Origin: Paenibacillus rhizophilus | GTDB lineage: Bacteria > Bacillota > Bacilli > Paenibacillales > Paenibacillaceae | Assembly (NCBI RefSeq): GCF_003854965.1 | Contig: NZ_RQPI01000021.1 | Coordinates: forward strand, 1-60,750 | Reading direction: 5' to 3' | Length of the DNA stretch: 60,750 nucleotides | Shown: positions 24,459 through 33,394 of the stretch, piece by piece | Position numbering within the stretch: position 1 is the stretch's first letter | How the letters are laid out: each line of letters opens with the position of its first letter | Position numbers and translations under genes: made by a program | The notes under the pieces: generated by a model | Databases searched by the model: none | What the model saw: only the letters and a program-made list of their open reading frames with translations | What the model was told of the DNA's origin: nothing

Positions 24459-25214
24459 TTACTTCGAATCCGGGTCCAGGTTGCTGCAGGTAAAGCCCTG
24501 TTCCCGGAGCGTGCGCTTTGCGTCCCCGTATTCCGGATTGGCGGCGAAGAACGCGGCGACCCGGGCAGTCCAGTCTTTTTCCTCCAAGCCCTGGGCTTTC
24601 AACGTCTGGCGGTTGCTTTCGTTGATCTCCTGCAGATATCCTGCCAGATCAGGATTATAGCTCTCCTCATGCCATACCGCGCGCAGCGGGAGCCGCGGCT
24701 GCTTGGACACCTGCGCTTCGGGATACCCGACGCATAGACCGACTACGGGGAATACGTATTTCGGCAGGTTCAGCAGGTCGATGACGCCGCGCGTATTCCG
24801 CCGGACGCCGCCGATCGGAATGATGCCAAGGCCCAGAGATTCCGCCGCGACAATCGCGGCCTCCAGCGCAATTCCCACATCCGTCGCCCCGGTAAGCAGA
24901 GCATCCACATCGCGTTCCGCGTCAAATGAAACATTCTCGATCTCGCCGGCCAGCTTGGCGCGGTAAAAATCCATGCAGAACACCAGAAACACCGGCGCCT
25001 CGGCCACATGCCTCTGGTTCCCGCTGAACTCTGACAGCTTTCGTTTCCGCTCCTCGTCCCGGACGGAAATGACCGTCACATGCTGGCCGTTGATCCATGA
25101 GGGAGCGGCCTGCGCGGCTTCGATTATCGTCTGCAAAGCTTCCGTTTCCACAACCCGCTGCGAATACTGCCGGTAAGAGCGGTGATTTCTTAATGTTCCA
25201 AGCACTTCGTTCAA
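24459..25214 (-). CDS. NADPH-dependent FMN nitroreductase (NfsA/NfrA-type)
   Basis: 251 residues. The start is TTG 25214, eight bases after GGAGG. Motifs: LRNHRSYRQYSQ (FMN phosphate arms), IIEAAQAAPSWINGQHVTVISV, DVGIALEAAIVAAESLGLGIIPIGGVRRN and KYVFPVVGLCVGYPEA, all typical of the NfsA/Frp group. These cytoplasmic flavoproteins reduce nitro compounds, quinones or free flavin with NADPH. The C-terminal tail (RTLREQGFTCSNLD) is as in Bacillus NfrA. Transcribed together with the LysR gene. Confidence 0.9.
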   Translation of the reverse strand: MNEVLGTLRNHRSYRQYSQRVVETEALQTIIEAAQAAPSWINGQHVTVISVRDEERKRKLSEFSGNQRHVAEAPVFLVFCMDFYRAKLAGEIENVSFDAERDVDALLTGATDVGIALEAAIVAAESLGLGIIPIGGVRRNTRGVIDLLNLPKYVFPVVGLCVGYPEAQVSKQPRLPLRAVWHEESYNPDLAGYLQEINESNRQTLKAQGLEEKDWTARVAAFFAANPEYGDAKRTLREQGFTCSNLDPDSK

Positions 25215-25268
25215 AAGAATGTCCTCCTTAAATTTTCTGGCTAAGCCCTATTATAACGGAAATCGGCA

Positions 25269-25305
25269 CAAAAAACGCCCGAGGCGCTCATGCGCTCAGG
25301 GCGTC
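25269..25305 (-). terminator. Terminator of the coiled-coil/GNAT gene
   Basis: On the minus strand the stem ACGCCC...GGGCGT with an inner GAGCGC pairing is followed by TTTTTTG. Confidence 0.8.
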
Positions 25306-25355
25306 ATTTTAAATCGGAATGGACGGAACGTCCGGATAGAGATACGGTGAGGTTT

Positions 25356-25952
25356 TTAGCGGCGCCACACGTCGGCATATTCGGAATGGTCACGGAACTG
25401 GACGAATGCATAAGAACAGGCGGGAACAATCTGCTTATTCTGCCGTCTGGCCTCGCTCACGACCCGGTCCAGCAACAGCTTGGCAATTCCTTTACCCCGG
25501 TAGAGAGGTGCGACATAGGTATAGTTAATCAACCAAGTATTAATGCCTTGAAGCGGCAGAAACGTCACCTCACCGATCAGGGTGCCGTTCTCACGCAGAA
25601 CGAAGCCGTCCCCTTCCTGTACGGGCACAAGTTTCTCCGGCGCTATATCCTCCGCCGCTGTCCCGGCCGCGACCTGCGCGGAAGCTAGCGTACCGGCTGC
25701 CGGAGCGCCTTCCATAACAGCCTGCTTGGCCTCAAGGACCACCGCCTTTGTTTCCTGGACCGACTCCTTCATGCGGTTCATTCCTTCCTTGATCCCCGCG
25801 GCTTTGCCCTTTGCCTGCCCAACCGTCTCCTGAATATTCCGTTTCGCCGAATCCAGCGTTTCCTTCATGCCGTTCACCGATTGCTTGACTCCGTCCAGCG
25901 ACTGCTTCAGACCGTTCACGCTGTTCATCATTTCCTTCACAGGATTACTCAT
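25356..25952 (-). CDS. GNAT (YidJ-type) acetyltransferase domain fused to an N-terminal coiled coil
   Basis: 198 residues, AGGAGG eight bases before ATG. Residues 1-80 are a heptad/11-mer-like helical repeat (VNGLKQSLDGVKQSVNGMKETLDSAKRNI..., MNRMKESVQETKAVVLEAKQAV), resembling phasin or YtxH-type helices. An Ala-rich linker (81-105) leads to a compact C-terminal domain, residues 113-198: FVLRENGTLIGEVTFL, INYTYVAPLYRGKGIAKLLLDRVVSEARRQNKQIVPACSYAFVQFRDHSEY. This matches the short YidJ/GCN5-related acetyltransferase family, with acetyl-CoA loop RGKGIA. The domain is normally a stand-alone protein of about 90 residues; the fusion is unusual. Target unknown. Confidence 0.8.
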   Translation of the reverse strand: MSNPVKEMMNSVNGLKQSLDGVKQSVNGMKETLDSAKRNIQETVGQAKGKAAGIKEGMNRMKESVQETKAVVLEAKQAVMEGAPAAGTLASAQVAAGTAAEDIAPEKLVPVQEGDGFVLRENGTLIGEVTFLPLQGINTWLINYTYVAPLYRGKGIAKLLLDRVVSEARRQNKQIVPACSYAFVQFRDHSEYADVWRR

Positions 25953-26057
25953 ATCCTTCGCCTCCTTAATCTAGCCGCATCGCTTAATCATTTACCCATA
26001 AAATCGGGCAACCCGGCGTTCCGGCAGCAGCGCCAACATCATTATTGAGGCTCTTTG

Positions 26058-26237
26058 GTGAGACTTAGAGATTACATCGCAGTCGTATGCGCCCTTGAAC
26101 TCGGCCATGCGGAAGACCGGAAGCTTGTGACGCTCTCAGACCGATTGGACGAGGAGATCAGCCCGAGAGAACATGCGGAGCTCGCATTGCGGATTGAAAT
26201 GAACGGACAAGGTTTTTACTTGAATCTGTTTCAGTGA
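26058..26237 (+). CDS. Possible Spo0E-like small protein
   Basis: 59 codons from GTG 26058, with GAGG seven bases upstream, in an otherwise empty stretch and convergent with the HD-GYP gene (7-base overlap). The middle reads ALELGHAEDRKLVTLSDRLDEEI, which resembles the Spo0E aspartyl-phosphatase pattern ending in S-x2-LD-x2-I. If so, it would dephosphorylate Spo0A~P and delay sporulation. The match is short and could be chance. Confidence 0.4.
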   Translation: MRLRDYIAVVCALELGHAEDRKLVTLSDRLDEEISPREHAELALRIEMNGQGFYLNLFQ

Positions 26238-27325
26238 ACTCCCTCGGCTTGGTACATGCCGGATATCTCCCTGAATTTAAACTGGCATTTAAGAAATACT
26301 TGAACGATATCCGGATCGAAATGTCTGCCCGCATCCTCCGTGATAATTGCCACTGCCTGTTCATGGGACATGGCTCCCTTGTACACCCTCTCGCTTGTGA
26401 GCGCGTCATACACGTCGGCCACGGCCATCAGCCTTGCCGAGAGCGGGATGTTTTCCCCCGAAAGTCCTTCGGGATAGCCTGTGCCGTCCCATTTTTCGTG
26501 ATGGGAATACACAATTTCCTTGGCATAGCGGAAAAAAGTCTCGGTCTTGTTCATCAGCTGCTCCGCCCGCAGAATCGCCTCTTTACCCAGCGTCGTATGA
26601 GTTTTCATAATCTCGAACTCTTCCCGGGTCAGCGGGCCCGGCTTCAGCAGAATATGATCCGGGATTCCGACCTTCCCGATATCATGAAGCGGAGCCGAGG
26701 CGGCAATCAGATCGACGCTCTCTTGGCATAAATATTCGCTGTATTTAGGGGTCCGGCTGAGCTGGTTGGCCAGCTCTTCGATATACAGCTTCGTCCGTTG
26801 AATATGGTTTCCTGTATCAATATCCCGGATCTCGGCAAGAGCGGCCATGGACATGATGCTGACTTCCTGAATCAGGGATATTTCTTTGATCCGTCTGGAA
26901 ATCTCCATTTCAAGAAAATAATTCTTGTCCTTGAGGAAATCCTTCGACTGCTTGAGCGTCAAATGGGTCTTAACCCGGGACAGCAAAATCGGCGAGCTGA
27001 TCGGCTTCGTAATATAGTCAACCGCTCCCAATTCGAACCCTTTATTCTCGTCCTCCACCTCTTCTTTGGCGGTCAGGAAAATGACCGGAATATCCTCAAG
27101 CTCCCTGTCCGTTTTCAGCCGCCGGCATGTTTCGTAACCGTCCATCACCGGCATCATGATGTCGAGCAGAATCAAATCGGGCGGCGCGGCTTTGGCTACC
27201 GCGAGCGCCTTCTCGCCGTTCGTGGCGACTTTCACTTTGTACCGCTCTTTCAGGAGGCCGCTTAGTAACGCAATGTTGTCAGGCGTGTCGTCCACCACTA
27301 AAACAACGGGTCTTAGGTCAAGCAT
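26231..27325 (-). CDS. Response regulator with HD-GYP c-di-GMP phosphodiesterase domain
   Basis: 364 residues from ATG 27325, preceded by GGGGTTGATAAAA. Receiver domain (1-120): VLVVDDTPDN acidic pocket, phospho-Asp in LILLDIMMPVMDG, and the conserved Lys in DYITKPIS. The HD-GYP domain (about 160-350) has the metal motif APLHDIGKVGIPDHIL, then HHEKWDGTGYPEGL (the GYP signature is present in full) and ADVYDALTSER. It should hydrolyse c-di-GMP when phosphorylated. Its start overlaps the end of the hybrid kinase gene by 8 bases, so translation is coupled and the two almost certainly form one signalling pair. Confidence 0.95.
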   Translation of the reverse strand: MLDLRPVVLVVDDTPDNIALLSGLLKERYKVKVATNGEKALAVAKAAPPDLILLDIMMPVMDGYETCRRLKTDRELEDIPVIFLTAKEEVEDENKGFELGAVDYITKPISSPILLSRVKTHLTLKQSKDFLKDKNYFLEMEISRRIKEISLIQEVSIMSMAALAEIRDIDTGNHIQRTKLYIEELANQLSRTPKYSEYLCQESVDLIAASAPLHDIGKVGIPDHILLKPGPLTREEFEIMKTHTTLGKEAILRAEQLMNKTETFFRYAKEIVYSHHEKWDGTGYPEGLSGENIPLSARLMAVADVYDALTSERVYKGAMSHEQAVAIITEDAGRHFDPDIVQVFLKCQFKFREISGMYQAEGVH

Positions 27326-30300
27326 TTTTATCAACCCCTATATACAGATTGCTATTACGTACCGCCCTTTCAATCCGCCCTATCGCGTCTTCATAATCAA
27401 ATATTCCGATCGAGCGTGCCGTTAAGCGCCATTCCTCCGGCTCCATCCATGCCTTCAACTGATCCTTCACCGATATAAAATAATCGACCGCCTCGCTGTC
27501 GCTGTCCTTCAGCAGAACGAGCAATCTGCTTACGACCTGCTCCACAGGCTGGCTGTGCGGGACATACTCCTCCGTTTCGAGAAGGGGGGCTTCCTGCAAT
27601 CCGGACCGGATTTCTTCCGAAATGCTTAGGACGGCAGCTTCAAGCTTGTCCAGTATAGAACCGGTCTCCTCCCCGGCCAGCCCCGCCGCCAGCATAATGC
27701 CGGCTTCGTCGGCCAAGGCCTGCACTCCCAAGGCGCCGATATTTCCGGATACGCCTTTTAAGTTATGCGCGAGCCGATGCGCCGTATCGAAATCCCGCCG
27801 CATTGCGGCTTCCCTGATCTGCATCACGGTATTCCCGTGGTTGTCCGCATATTTTTGCAGCAGACTGAAGTATAAATTTACATTGTTTCCAGTGCGCCTA
27901 AGGCCGTTGCCCGTATCGATTGAGTTAAGCAGGGGGAGGTACGGCGCCTCGAAACCTATCTCATGCATCTCATCGCGGATTTTATCCGGCAGTGGCCTGT
28001 TTTTCTGGTCGTCCGGAATCCATTTGTCCAAGATCGCAAACAGGATATCGGGGTCGATCGGCTTCGACACATGATCGTTCATGCCGGCCGCCAGGCATTT
28101 CTCCCTCTCCTCCGGCATCGTCCGGGCCGTCATGGCGATAATCGGCAGCCGCGAGTCCATCTCCCGGATAGCTCGCGCGGCTGCAAAGCCGTCCATTTCC
28201 GGCATTTGCATATCCATCAGCACCAGTTGAAAATGCCCCGCCGGCATTTCCCTGACCATGCTGACGGCCTCCGCTCCATTTGGGGCGATCTCCGTCCCGA
28301 TTCCCTGGCTTTTCAGCAGCTCAACGGCGATTTGCTGGTTGATTTCATTGTCTTCGGCCAACAGGACACGGATTCCCGCCAGCTTATAATCCTTCTCCTT
28401 TAAGCTTGGGACAACGGATATTCCCCCGTTATGGGGAGCGAATAGATTGATAATCATATCGTAGAGCAGCGACTGATTGACCGGCTTGACCAAATAATCG
28501 TCCATATTCTCGGCATCGGCCTGCTTCAGAAAATCGTCTTTCCCGAAAGCCGTAACGAGTATAACCGCGGGAACATGCCTTAAAGACAAGTTGTTTTTAA
28601 TCCTCCTGGCGAGTTCGGTTCCGAGTTCGCCCTCTATCTCCCAGTCCAGAAATACGACATCGTAAGGCTCATTCGCGTCCGCTTGTTCAAGAGCGAGAAG
28701 CGCTTCTTCACCCGATGACAAGGCGGTAGCCCTGCATTCGAAATCCTGCAAATATTCGACCAATAGCTCTCTGGCGGCCTGATTGTCGTCAACGACAAGC
28801 ATCCTGAGAGACCGCAGCTCTATGGGTACCGCTCTGGCTGAGGAGGCGGTCTCCAAGGAGACGCCGAACCAAGCCGTAAAGGCAAAGATGCTTCCCTCTC
28901 CCTCCTTGCTCTCCACCCACAGAGTACCACCCATTATTTCGACGAGTCTCCGGCTGATGGCAAGCCCCAGCCCCGTTCCTCCGAATTTGCGTGTGGTGGA
29001 GTTGTCCGCCTGGGTAAACGCCTGAAAGAGTCTGGCTTCCGCTTCTTTGCTGAGGCCGATGCCCGTATCCCGCACGCTGATTTTTAGCTTGATCCTGTTG
29101 TCCACGCGGCGGACTTGCTCGACCCGGACGACGACTTCGCCCTTCTCGGTGAATTTTACCGCGTTGCTTACCAGATTGGTCAGGATCTGCTGAAGGCGGA
29201 GAGGATCGCCGATCAGATTCTGCGGAACATCGGCCGGTATGTAATACATCAGCTCCAGGCCTTTATCGTAAGCGGACTGGCTCGATAAGGCGACCGCATC
29301 CGTGATCACTTCCTGGAGTTCAAATCCGGTGTCCTCAAGCTCCAGCTTGCCGGATTCGACTTTGGAGAAATCCAGAATCTCGTTGACAATGCCAAGCAGC
29401 GAGGTCCCTGCATTGTGGATTTTGGACAGATAATCTCTCTGCTTCGGGCTGAGTTCGGTTTTAAGCGCCAGATGGGCCAGTCCGATAATGGCGTTCATCG
29501 GCGTTCTGATTTCATGGCTCATGTTGGCCAGAAATTGCGACTTGGCGGCTGTAGCCTCTTCCGCGATGCGCAAAGCTTGTTTAAGCTCTTCTTCCTTCTT
29601 CTTGATCTCGGTAATATCCTCGGAAACGCCAAGGAGAAAGAGCGGATTGCCGTCGGCGTCCAGAATCGGCAGCTTCGAGGCATGGACATACCGGAGCGTT
29701 CCCTGCTCGCTGTCGTTCGGCAAAATTTCGATCTCGTTCACGGCCTGCCCGCTCTCCAAAACTTTCCGGTCCGTCGTGTTCAGCTTCCTTGCCACCTCTT
29801 GCGGGAACAGATCGTAATCGCACATTCCCGGTATTTCTTCCGGGGACAGGCCGAGGAAATCGGCGCAGGCCTGATTTGCTTTATAGAAGTTCAACGTTGC
29901 GGCGTCCTTGACGTAAAGCATGACGGGAATATGATTGATGATCACATCCAGGAAATTTCTGCTTTCCAGCAGCTCCTTTTCCTTGGACTTCAGGTCGGTA
30001 ATATCCGTCATTATGCCTAAGTACCCTCCCTCGGAGCCATCGGACAGGTGATAGGCCGACAGAGAATACAGAATGTCGTGATCATTTCCGTCGGCAAAGG
30101 GCCTTCTAAGCTGCCTTTGGGATGGCCGGCCATTTCGGCTCACTTCTTTCCGCATGTCGTCCAGGACACGGTAGTTGTCGCGGGGCATATACGACAAATC
30201 CCTCGCATGCATCCCGGTCAGTTCCTGGCGGTTCACGTTAAACGCCCGCTCGTAAGCCGCATTGCAGCCAAGGAAATAGCCCAGGGCATCCAGATAAAAT

Positions 30301-30860
30301 AACGGGTGAGGCAAAGTATCGATGAGCTGGGAGGTAAAGTAGAACTGGTCGGAAAGCTCCCTTTTTATACGGTTGTACTCGGACACATTCTCTTTAATGC
30401 CGACATAATGGGTAATGTTTTGGTTATTGTCCTTGATGGATGATATAATGGCGGATTCCATGTACCTCTCTCCGCTCTTTTTCTTGTTGATGAATTCCCC
30501 CTGCCAATTGTCGCCTTGACTGATTGTTCTCCACATCTCCCAGTACGTCTCCGGCGCCGTTTCTTCCGACTTCAGAATTCCCGGCGTTTTACCGACCAGT
30601 TCTGCTATGCTGTACCCGGTTAACTCCGTAAAATAAGGATTAACGTACTGAATCCGGCTGTGGGCGTCAGTTATAACGATGGAAAGCGGCGATTGTTCGA
30701 TGACATTCAGATAGAGGCGCAATTGTTCGTTGTACCGCTTCTCTGTTTCCAGCAGCTGTTTGGCGGCTTTGAACTGCTTCACGTACAGACGAACAATAAA
30801 ATAAGCCATGATGAAAATCGCTAAATAAACGATGCTATGTATGGAAGCCAAGAACGGCAT
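27318..30860 (-). CDS. Hybrid sensor histidine kinase (TM, 3x PAS, HisKA, HATPase, 2x REC, HPt)
   Basis: 1180 residues. One membrane helix at 5-25 (SIVYLAIFIMAYFIV) with almost no extracellular loop, so sensing is probably cytoplasmic. Three PAS domains (about 45-165, 175-290, 300-430) precede HisKA (SHEIRTPMNAIIG, phospho-His). HATPase follows (NLVSNAVKFTEKG, DTGIGL, GGTGLGLAI), then REC1 (DVVFLDWEIEG), REC2 (LVLMDMQMPEMDG) and a C-terminal HPt domain (AHRLAHNLKGVSGNIG). This is a complete phosphorelay in one chain. The partner is the HD-GYP regulator that overlaps its end. ATG 30860 sits close to GAGAGGGGG; TTG three codons later has better spacing and may be the true start. Confidence 0.94.
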   Translation of the reverse strand: MPFLASIHSIVYLAIFIMAYFIVRLYVKQFKAAKQLLETEKRYNEQLRLYLNVIEQSPLSIVITDAHSRIQYVNPYFTELTGYSIAELVGKTPGILKSEETAPETYWEMWRTISQGDNWQGEFINKKKSGERYMESAIISSIKDNNQNITHYVGIKENVSEYNRIKRELSDQFYFTSQLIDTLPHPLFYLDALGYFLGCNAAYERAFNVNRQELTGMHARDLSYMPRDNYRVLDDMRKEVSRNGRPSQRQLRRPFADGNDHDILYSLSAYHLSDGSEGGYLGIMTDITDLKSKEKELLESRNFLDVIINHIPVMLYVKDAATLNFYKANQACADFLGLSPEEIPGMCDYDLFPQEVARKLNTTDRKVLESGQAVNEIEILPNDSEQGTLRYVHASKLPILDADGNPLFLLGVSEDITEIKKKEEELKQALRIAEEATAAKSQFLANMSHEIRTPMNAIIGLAHLALKTELSPKQRDYLSKIHNAGTSLLGIVNEILDFSKVESGKLELEDTGFELQEVITDAVALSSQSAYDKGLELMYYIPADVPQNLIGDPLRLQQILTNLVSNAVKFTEKGEVVVRVEQVRRVDNRIKLKISVRDTGIGLSKEAEARLFQAFTQADNSTTRKFGGTGLGLAISRRLVEIMGGTLWVESKEGEGSIFAFTAWFGVSLETASSARAVPIELRSLRMLVVDDNQAARELLVEYLQDFECRATALSSGEEALLALEQADANEPYDVVFLDWEIEGELGTELARRIKNNLSLRHVPAVILVTAFGKDDFLKQADAENMDDYLVKPVNQSLLYDMIINLFAPHNGGISVVPSLKEKDYKLAGIRVLLAEDNEINQQIAVELLKSQGIGTEIAPNGAEAVSMVREMPAGHFQLVLMDMQMPEMDGFAAARAIREMDSRLPIIAMTARTMPEEREKCLAAGMNDHVSKPIDPDILFAILDKWIPDDQKNRPLPDKIRDEMHEIGFEAPYLPLLNSIDTGNGLRRTGNNVNLYFSLLQKYADNHGNTVMQIREAAMRRDFDTAHRLAHNLKGVSGNIGALGVQALADEAGIMLAAGLAGEETGSILDKLEAAVLSISEEIRSGLQEAPLLETEEYVPHSQPVEQVVSRLLVLLKDSDSEAVDYFISVKDQLKAWMEPEEWRLTARSIGIFDYEDAIGRIERAVRNSNLYIGVDKNA

Positions 30861-30949
30861 CCCCCTCTCAGGGTCTTCCTGTTTTTTTGAAAACTCCCTT
30901 TATCTTTTCTTCGACATTATTCAACAAAAAAATTAGATCGCGCACTCAA

Positions 30950-30963
30950 TCGAAGCGCTTACA
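30950..30963 (-). promoter_or_regulatory. Catabolite-responsive element (cre)-like site upstream of the hybrid kinase
   Basis: On the minus strand TGTAAGCGCTTCGA agrees with the CcpA consensus TGWAARCGYTWNCW at 13 of 14 positions. It lies about 90 bases upstream of the kinase start. Confidence 0.5.
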
Positions 30964-31002
30964 AAAATAATATTGATGCAGATTGCCACAAGAAATTCAA
31001 AT

Positions 31003-31040
31003 GGCCGCCAAGCGCCCTTTTCAGGCAGCCTGACGGCCTT
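31003..31040 (-). terminator. Weak terminator-like hairpin after the sugar-binding protein gene
   Basis: GGCCGTCA at one end and TGGCGGCC at the other can pair with one mismatch. No strong U-tract is present, so this call is tentative. Confidence 0.4.
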
Positions 31041-31062
31041 GTCTCCAGAACCCTAAATGATA

Positions 31063-32478
31063 TTATTTTACCGTTTCATTGTACTGCTTGAGCTTGTCGG
31101 TTATCTGCGCCGCTGCGTCCTGCAGCGCCTTTTTCGGCTGCTTCTGTCCGTTCAGCGCCTCTTCGATGGCGCCTTCAACGATCTGGCGCGCTTCCGGGAA
31201 GACACCCATTACCGCACCTGAAGTGGCATTTGAAGCGCTGGAAGCATGAAGCTGATCGATGGCTGTCTGGAACTGCGGGTATTTGACCATGTTGTCTTTC
31301 AAAACCTTCTGATCGTATGCGGCCTTCGTGATCGGGAAGTAGCCGGTGCTAACGCTCCACTCAGCCTGCACTTCAGGTGAAGCCACATATTTGATGAATT
31401 CCCATGCGGCTTTCTGCTGCTCTTCCGGCTTGTTGTTCATGATATAAAGGCTGGCTCCGCCGACGACCACGCCTCCTTCTTTGGCATCGGCCGGTCTCGG
31501 CAGGAAGCCGGTTCCTACCTGAAACTTGCCGCCAACCGCGTCCACCATCTTCCGCAGGGCGGCTGTCGAGTTGAGAGTCATCGCCACTTGTCCGGCGGCA
31601 AATGCGCTGTCCGTGTCATCCGTATCCCGTCCAAGGTTGGCGACAGCTTTTTCATCCACCATCTTTTTCCACCATTCCAGCGTCTTCACCCCGGCATCCG
31701 AAGCAAGCAGAGATTCCGTCGCAGCCGTATCCCGTCCATTGCCGCCGTTGACATACTCGGCATTCTGATTGGCGAACAGCTGCTCCATGAACCAGCCGTA
31801 GATCGCGATCGCCGCTCCCGGCTTGCCGTTCTTGCTCAGCGCTTTGGCGGCTGCTTCAAATTCTTCGAAAGTCTTGGGTGGATTCTCGGGATCGAGTCCC
31901 GCCGCTTTAAACGCGTCTTTGTTGTAATAAAGAATCGGATTGGACGTATTGAACGGCATCGCGTTCAGTTGGCCGCCGATCGTATAATAGCGGGTGATGT
32001 TCGGTTCCAGGGAGGACAAGTCAAATTTATCCTCGTCGATAAACTTCTGCACAGGAGTAATCATCTTGGAGTCGATCATGAATTTGCTGCCGATCTCATA
32101 TACCTGCATCAGATCCGGGCCGCTGTCAGAACCGAGTGAAGCTTTCAGCTTGTTGAGGCTCTCGTCATACTTGCCCTGATAGATCGCTTCAACCTGAATC
32201 TCCGGATGGCTTGCGTTAAAATCGGTTGCAATCTTGTTGATGGCCTTCTCTCCAGCGCCCGACATGGAATGCCACCACGTAATTTTCACCGGTGCGGCTG
32301 CGGCGCTGACCGCCTTATCACTGGTTTCTGCGTTGTTAGACGATGTTTTGTTTGCTTCCGTATTCGAGCTCGCGCCCGAATTCCCTCCGCAGCCTGCCAA
32401 CAAAACCACCATAAACATAGCGAGCACCAGAATCATGCCGCGTCTGAAGCGCAGCCTTCCCAAGATAAACCTCTTCAT
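31063..32478 (-). CDS. ABC transporter sugar-binding lipoprotein (UgpB/MalE-like)
   Basis: 471 residues from ATG 32478, eight bases after AGGAGAGG; an in-frame ATG at 32508 lacks a binding site. Lipoprotein signal: FRRGMILVLAMFMVVLLAGCGG, with the lipobox LAGC. The mature part has the family-1 extracellular solute-binding pattern: ITWWHSMSGAGEKAINKIATDFNASHPEIQVEAIYQGKYDESLNKL. It should bind a sugar, oligosaccharide or glycerol phosphate outside the membrane and deliver it to the two permeases encoded just upstream. It is the last gene of the operon, 91 bases after the second permease. Confidence 0.92.
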   Translation of the reverse strand: MKRFILGRLRFRRGMILVLAMFMVVLLAGCGGNSGASSNTEANKTSSNNAETSDKAVSAAAAPVKITWWHSMSGAGEKAINKIATDFNASHPEIQVEAIYQGKYDESLNKLKASLGSDSGPDLMQVYEIGSKFMIDSKMITPVQKFIDEDKFDLSSLEPNITRYYTIGGQLNAMPFNTSNPILYYNKDAFKAAGLDPENPPKTFEEFEAAAKALSKNGKPGAAIAIYGWFMEQLFANQNAEYVNGGNGRDTAATESLLASDAGVKTLEWWKKMVDEKAVANLGRDTDDTDSAFAAGQVAMTLNSTAALRKMVDAVGGKFQVGTGFLPRPADAKEGGVVVGGASLYIMNNKPEEQQKAAWEFIKYVASPEVQAEWSVSTGYFPITKAAYDQKVLKDNMVKYPQFQTAIDQLHASSASNATSGAVMGVFPEARQIVEGAIEEALNGQKQPKKALQDAAAQITDKLKQYNETVK

Positions 32479-32569
32479 GATACGAACCTCTCCTTTTCGA
32501 TTATCCATCTTTTGGTTCTATCTATCATCTGCAAGAAGCAGTTGATTTCTCCCAAAGGCCCAAGGCCTT

Positions 32570-33394
32570 CTAACCTTTCAGCGCTCCCGCCGACATGCCG
32601 CGCACCAGCTGCTTCAAACCGAATACAAGCAGCAGCAGCGAAGGCAAAATCGCGAGCGTAATTCCGGCGAACACCAGATTCCACGACGTCGATTCCTGAA
32701 ATTCCAGCATGGATATGCCGATCTGCACCGTCCGCATCATTTCACTATTCGTAATCAGCAGCGGCCACAGATAGGAGTTATACATATTCAAAAAGGAATA
32801 GACGGCCAAGGTGCCGATCGCAGGCCGGGACAGCGGCAGCACATGCAGCAAAAAATAGCGTATATGTCCGCAGCCGTCCATCCTCGCCGCTTCGAAAAGC
32901 TCTTTCGGCAGCTGGAGAAAGAACTGGCGCAGCAGGAAAGTGCCGAACGCCGTCGCCAGAAAAGGAACCGTAAGGCCCTGATAGGTGTCGAGCCAGTTCA
33001 AGCTGCGGACCGTCAAATAATTCGGGATCATCGTCACTTCCCAGGGAACCATCATCGAAGCGACAAACAGGCTGAAAATGAAGCCTTTACCCTTGAAATC
33101 CATTTTGGCAAAAGCGTAAGCCGCAAGGCTTGCCGTAATGAGCTGGCCGGCCATAACGATGCCCGATACGAGAAACGTATTTCCGATAAAGGCTGCGATC
33201 GGCACGATGCCGAATACGTCGATGAAATTTGCCGGATTGAACGTATGCGGAATGATTGACGGCGGAAAGACGCTTGCTTCCTCCGGCTTCATCACCGACA
33301 GAAAGAAGCTGTACACCACCGGATACAGCACCAATACGGCAGACGCGGTGAGGATAAGATAGACGGCGGCTTGTTCAGCGGTATGCTTTTTCAT
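32570..33394 (-). CDS. Carbohydrate ABC transporter permease (MalG/UgpE type)
   Basis: 274 residues from ATG 33394, which overlaps the stop of the upstream permease in ATGA (4 bases), deciding the start. Six membrane helices; the EAA loop reads ELFEAARMDGCGHIRYFLLHVLPLSRPAIGTLAVYSF, the contact site for the ATPase. It pairs with the MalF/UgpA-type permease. No ATPase gene is present in the operon, so an MsmX-like shared ATPase encoded elsewhere is likely. Confidence 0.93.
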   Translation of the reverse strand: MKKHTAEQAAVYLILTASAVLVLYPVVYSFFLSVMKPEEASVFPPSIIPHTFNPANFIDVFGIVPIAAFIGNTFLVSGIVMAGQLITASLAAYAFAKMDFKGKGFIFSLFVASMMVPWEVTMIPNYLTVRSLNWLDTYQGLTVPFLATAFGTFLLRQFFLQLPKELFEAARMDGCGHIRYFLLHVLPLSRPAIGTLAVYSFLNMYNSYLWPLLITNSEMMRTVQIGISMLEFQESTSWNLVFAGITLAILPSLLLLVFGLKQLVRGMSAGALKG

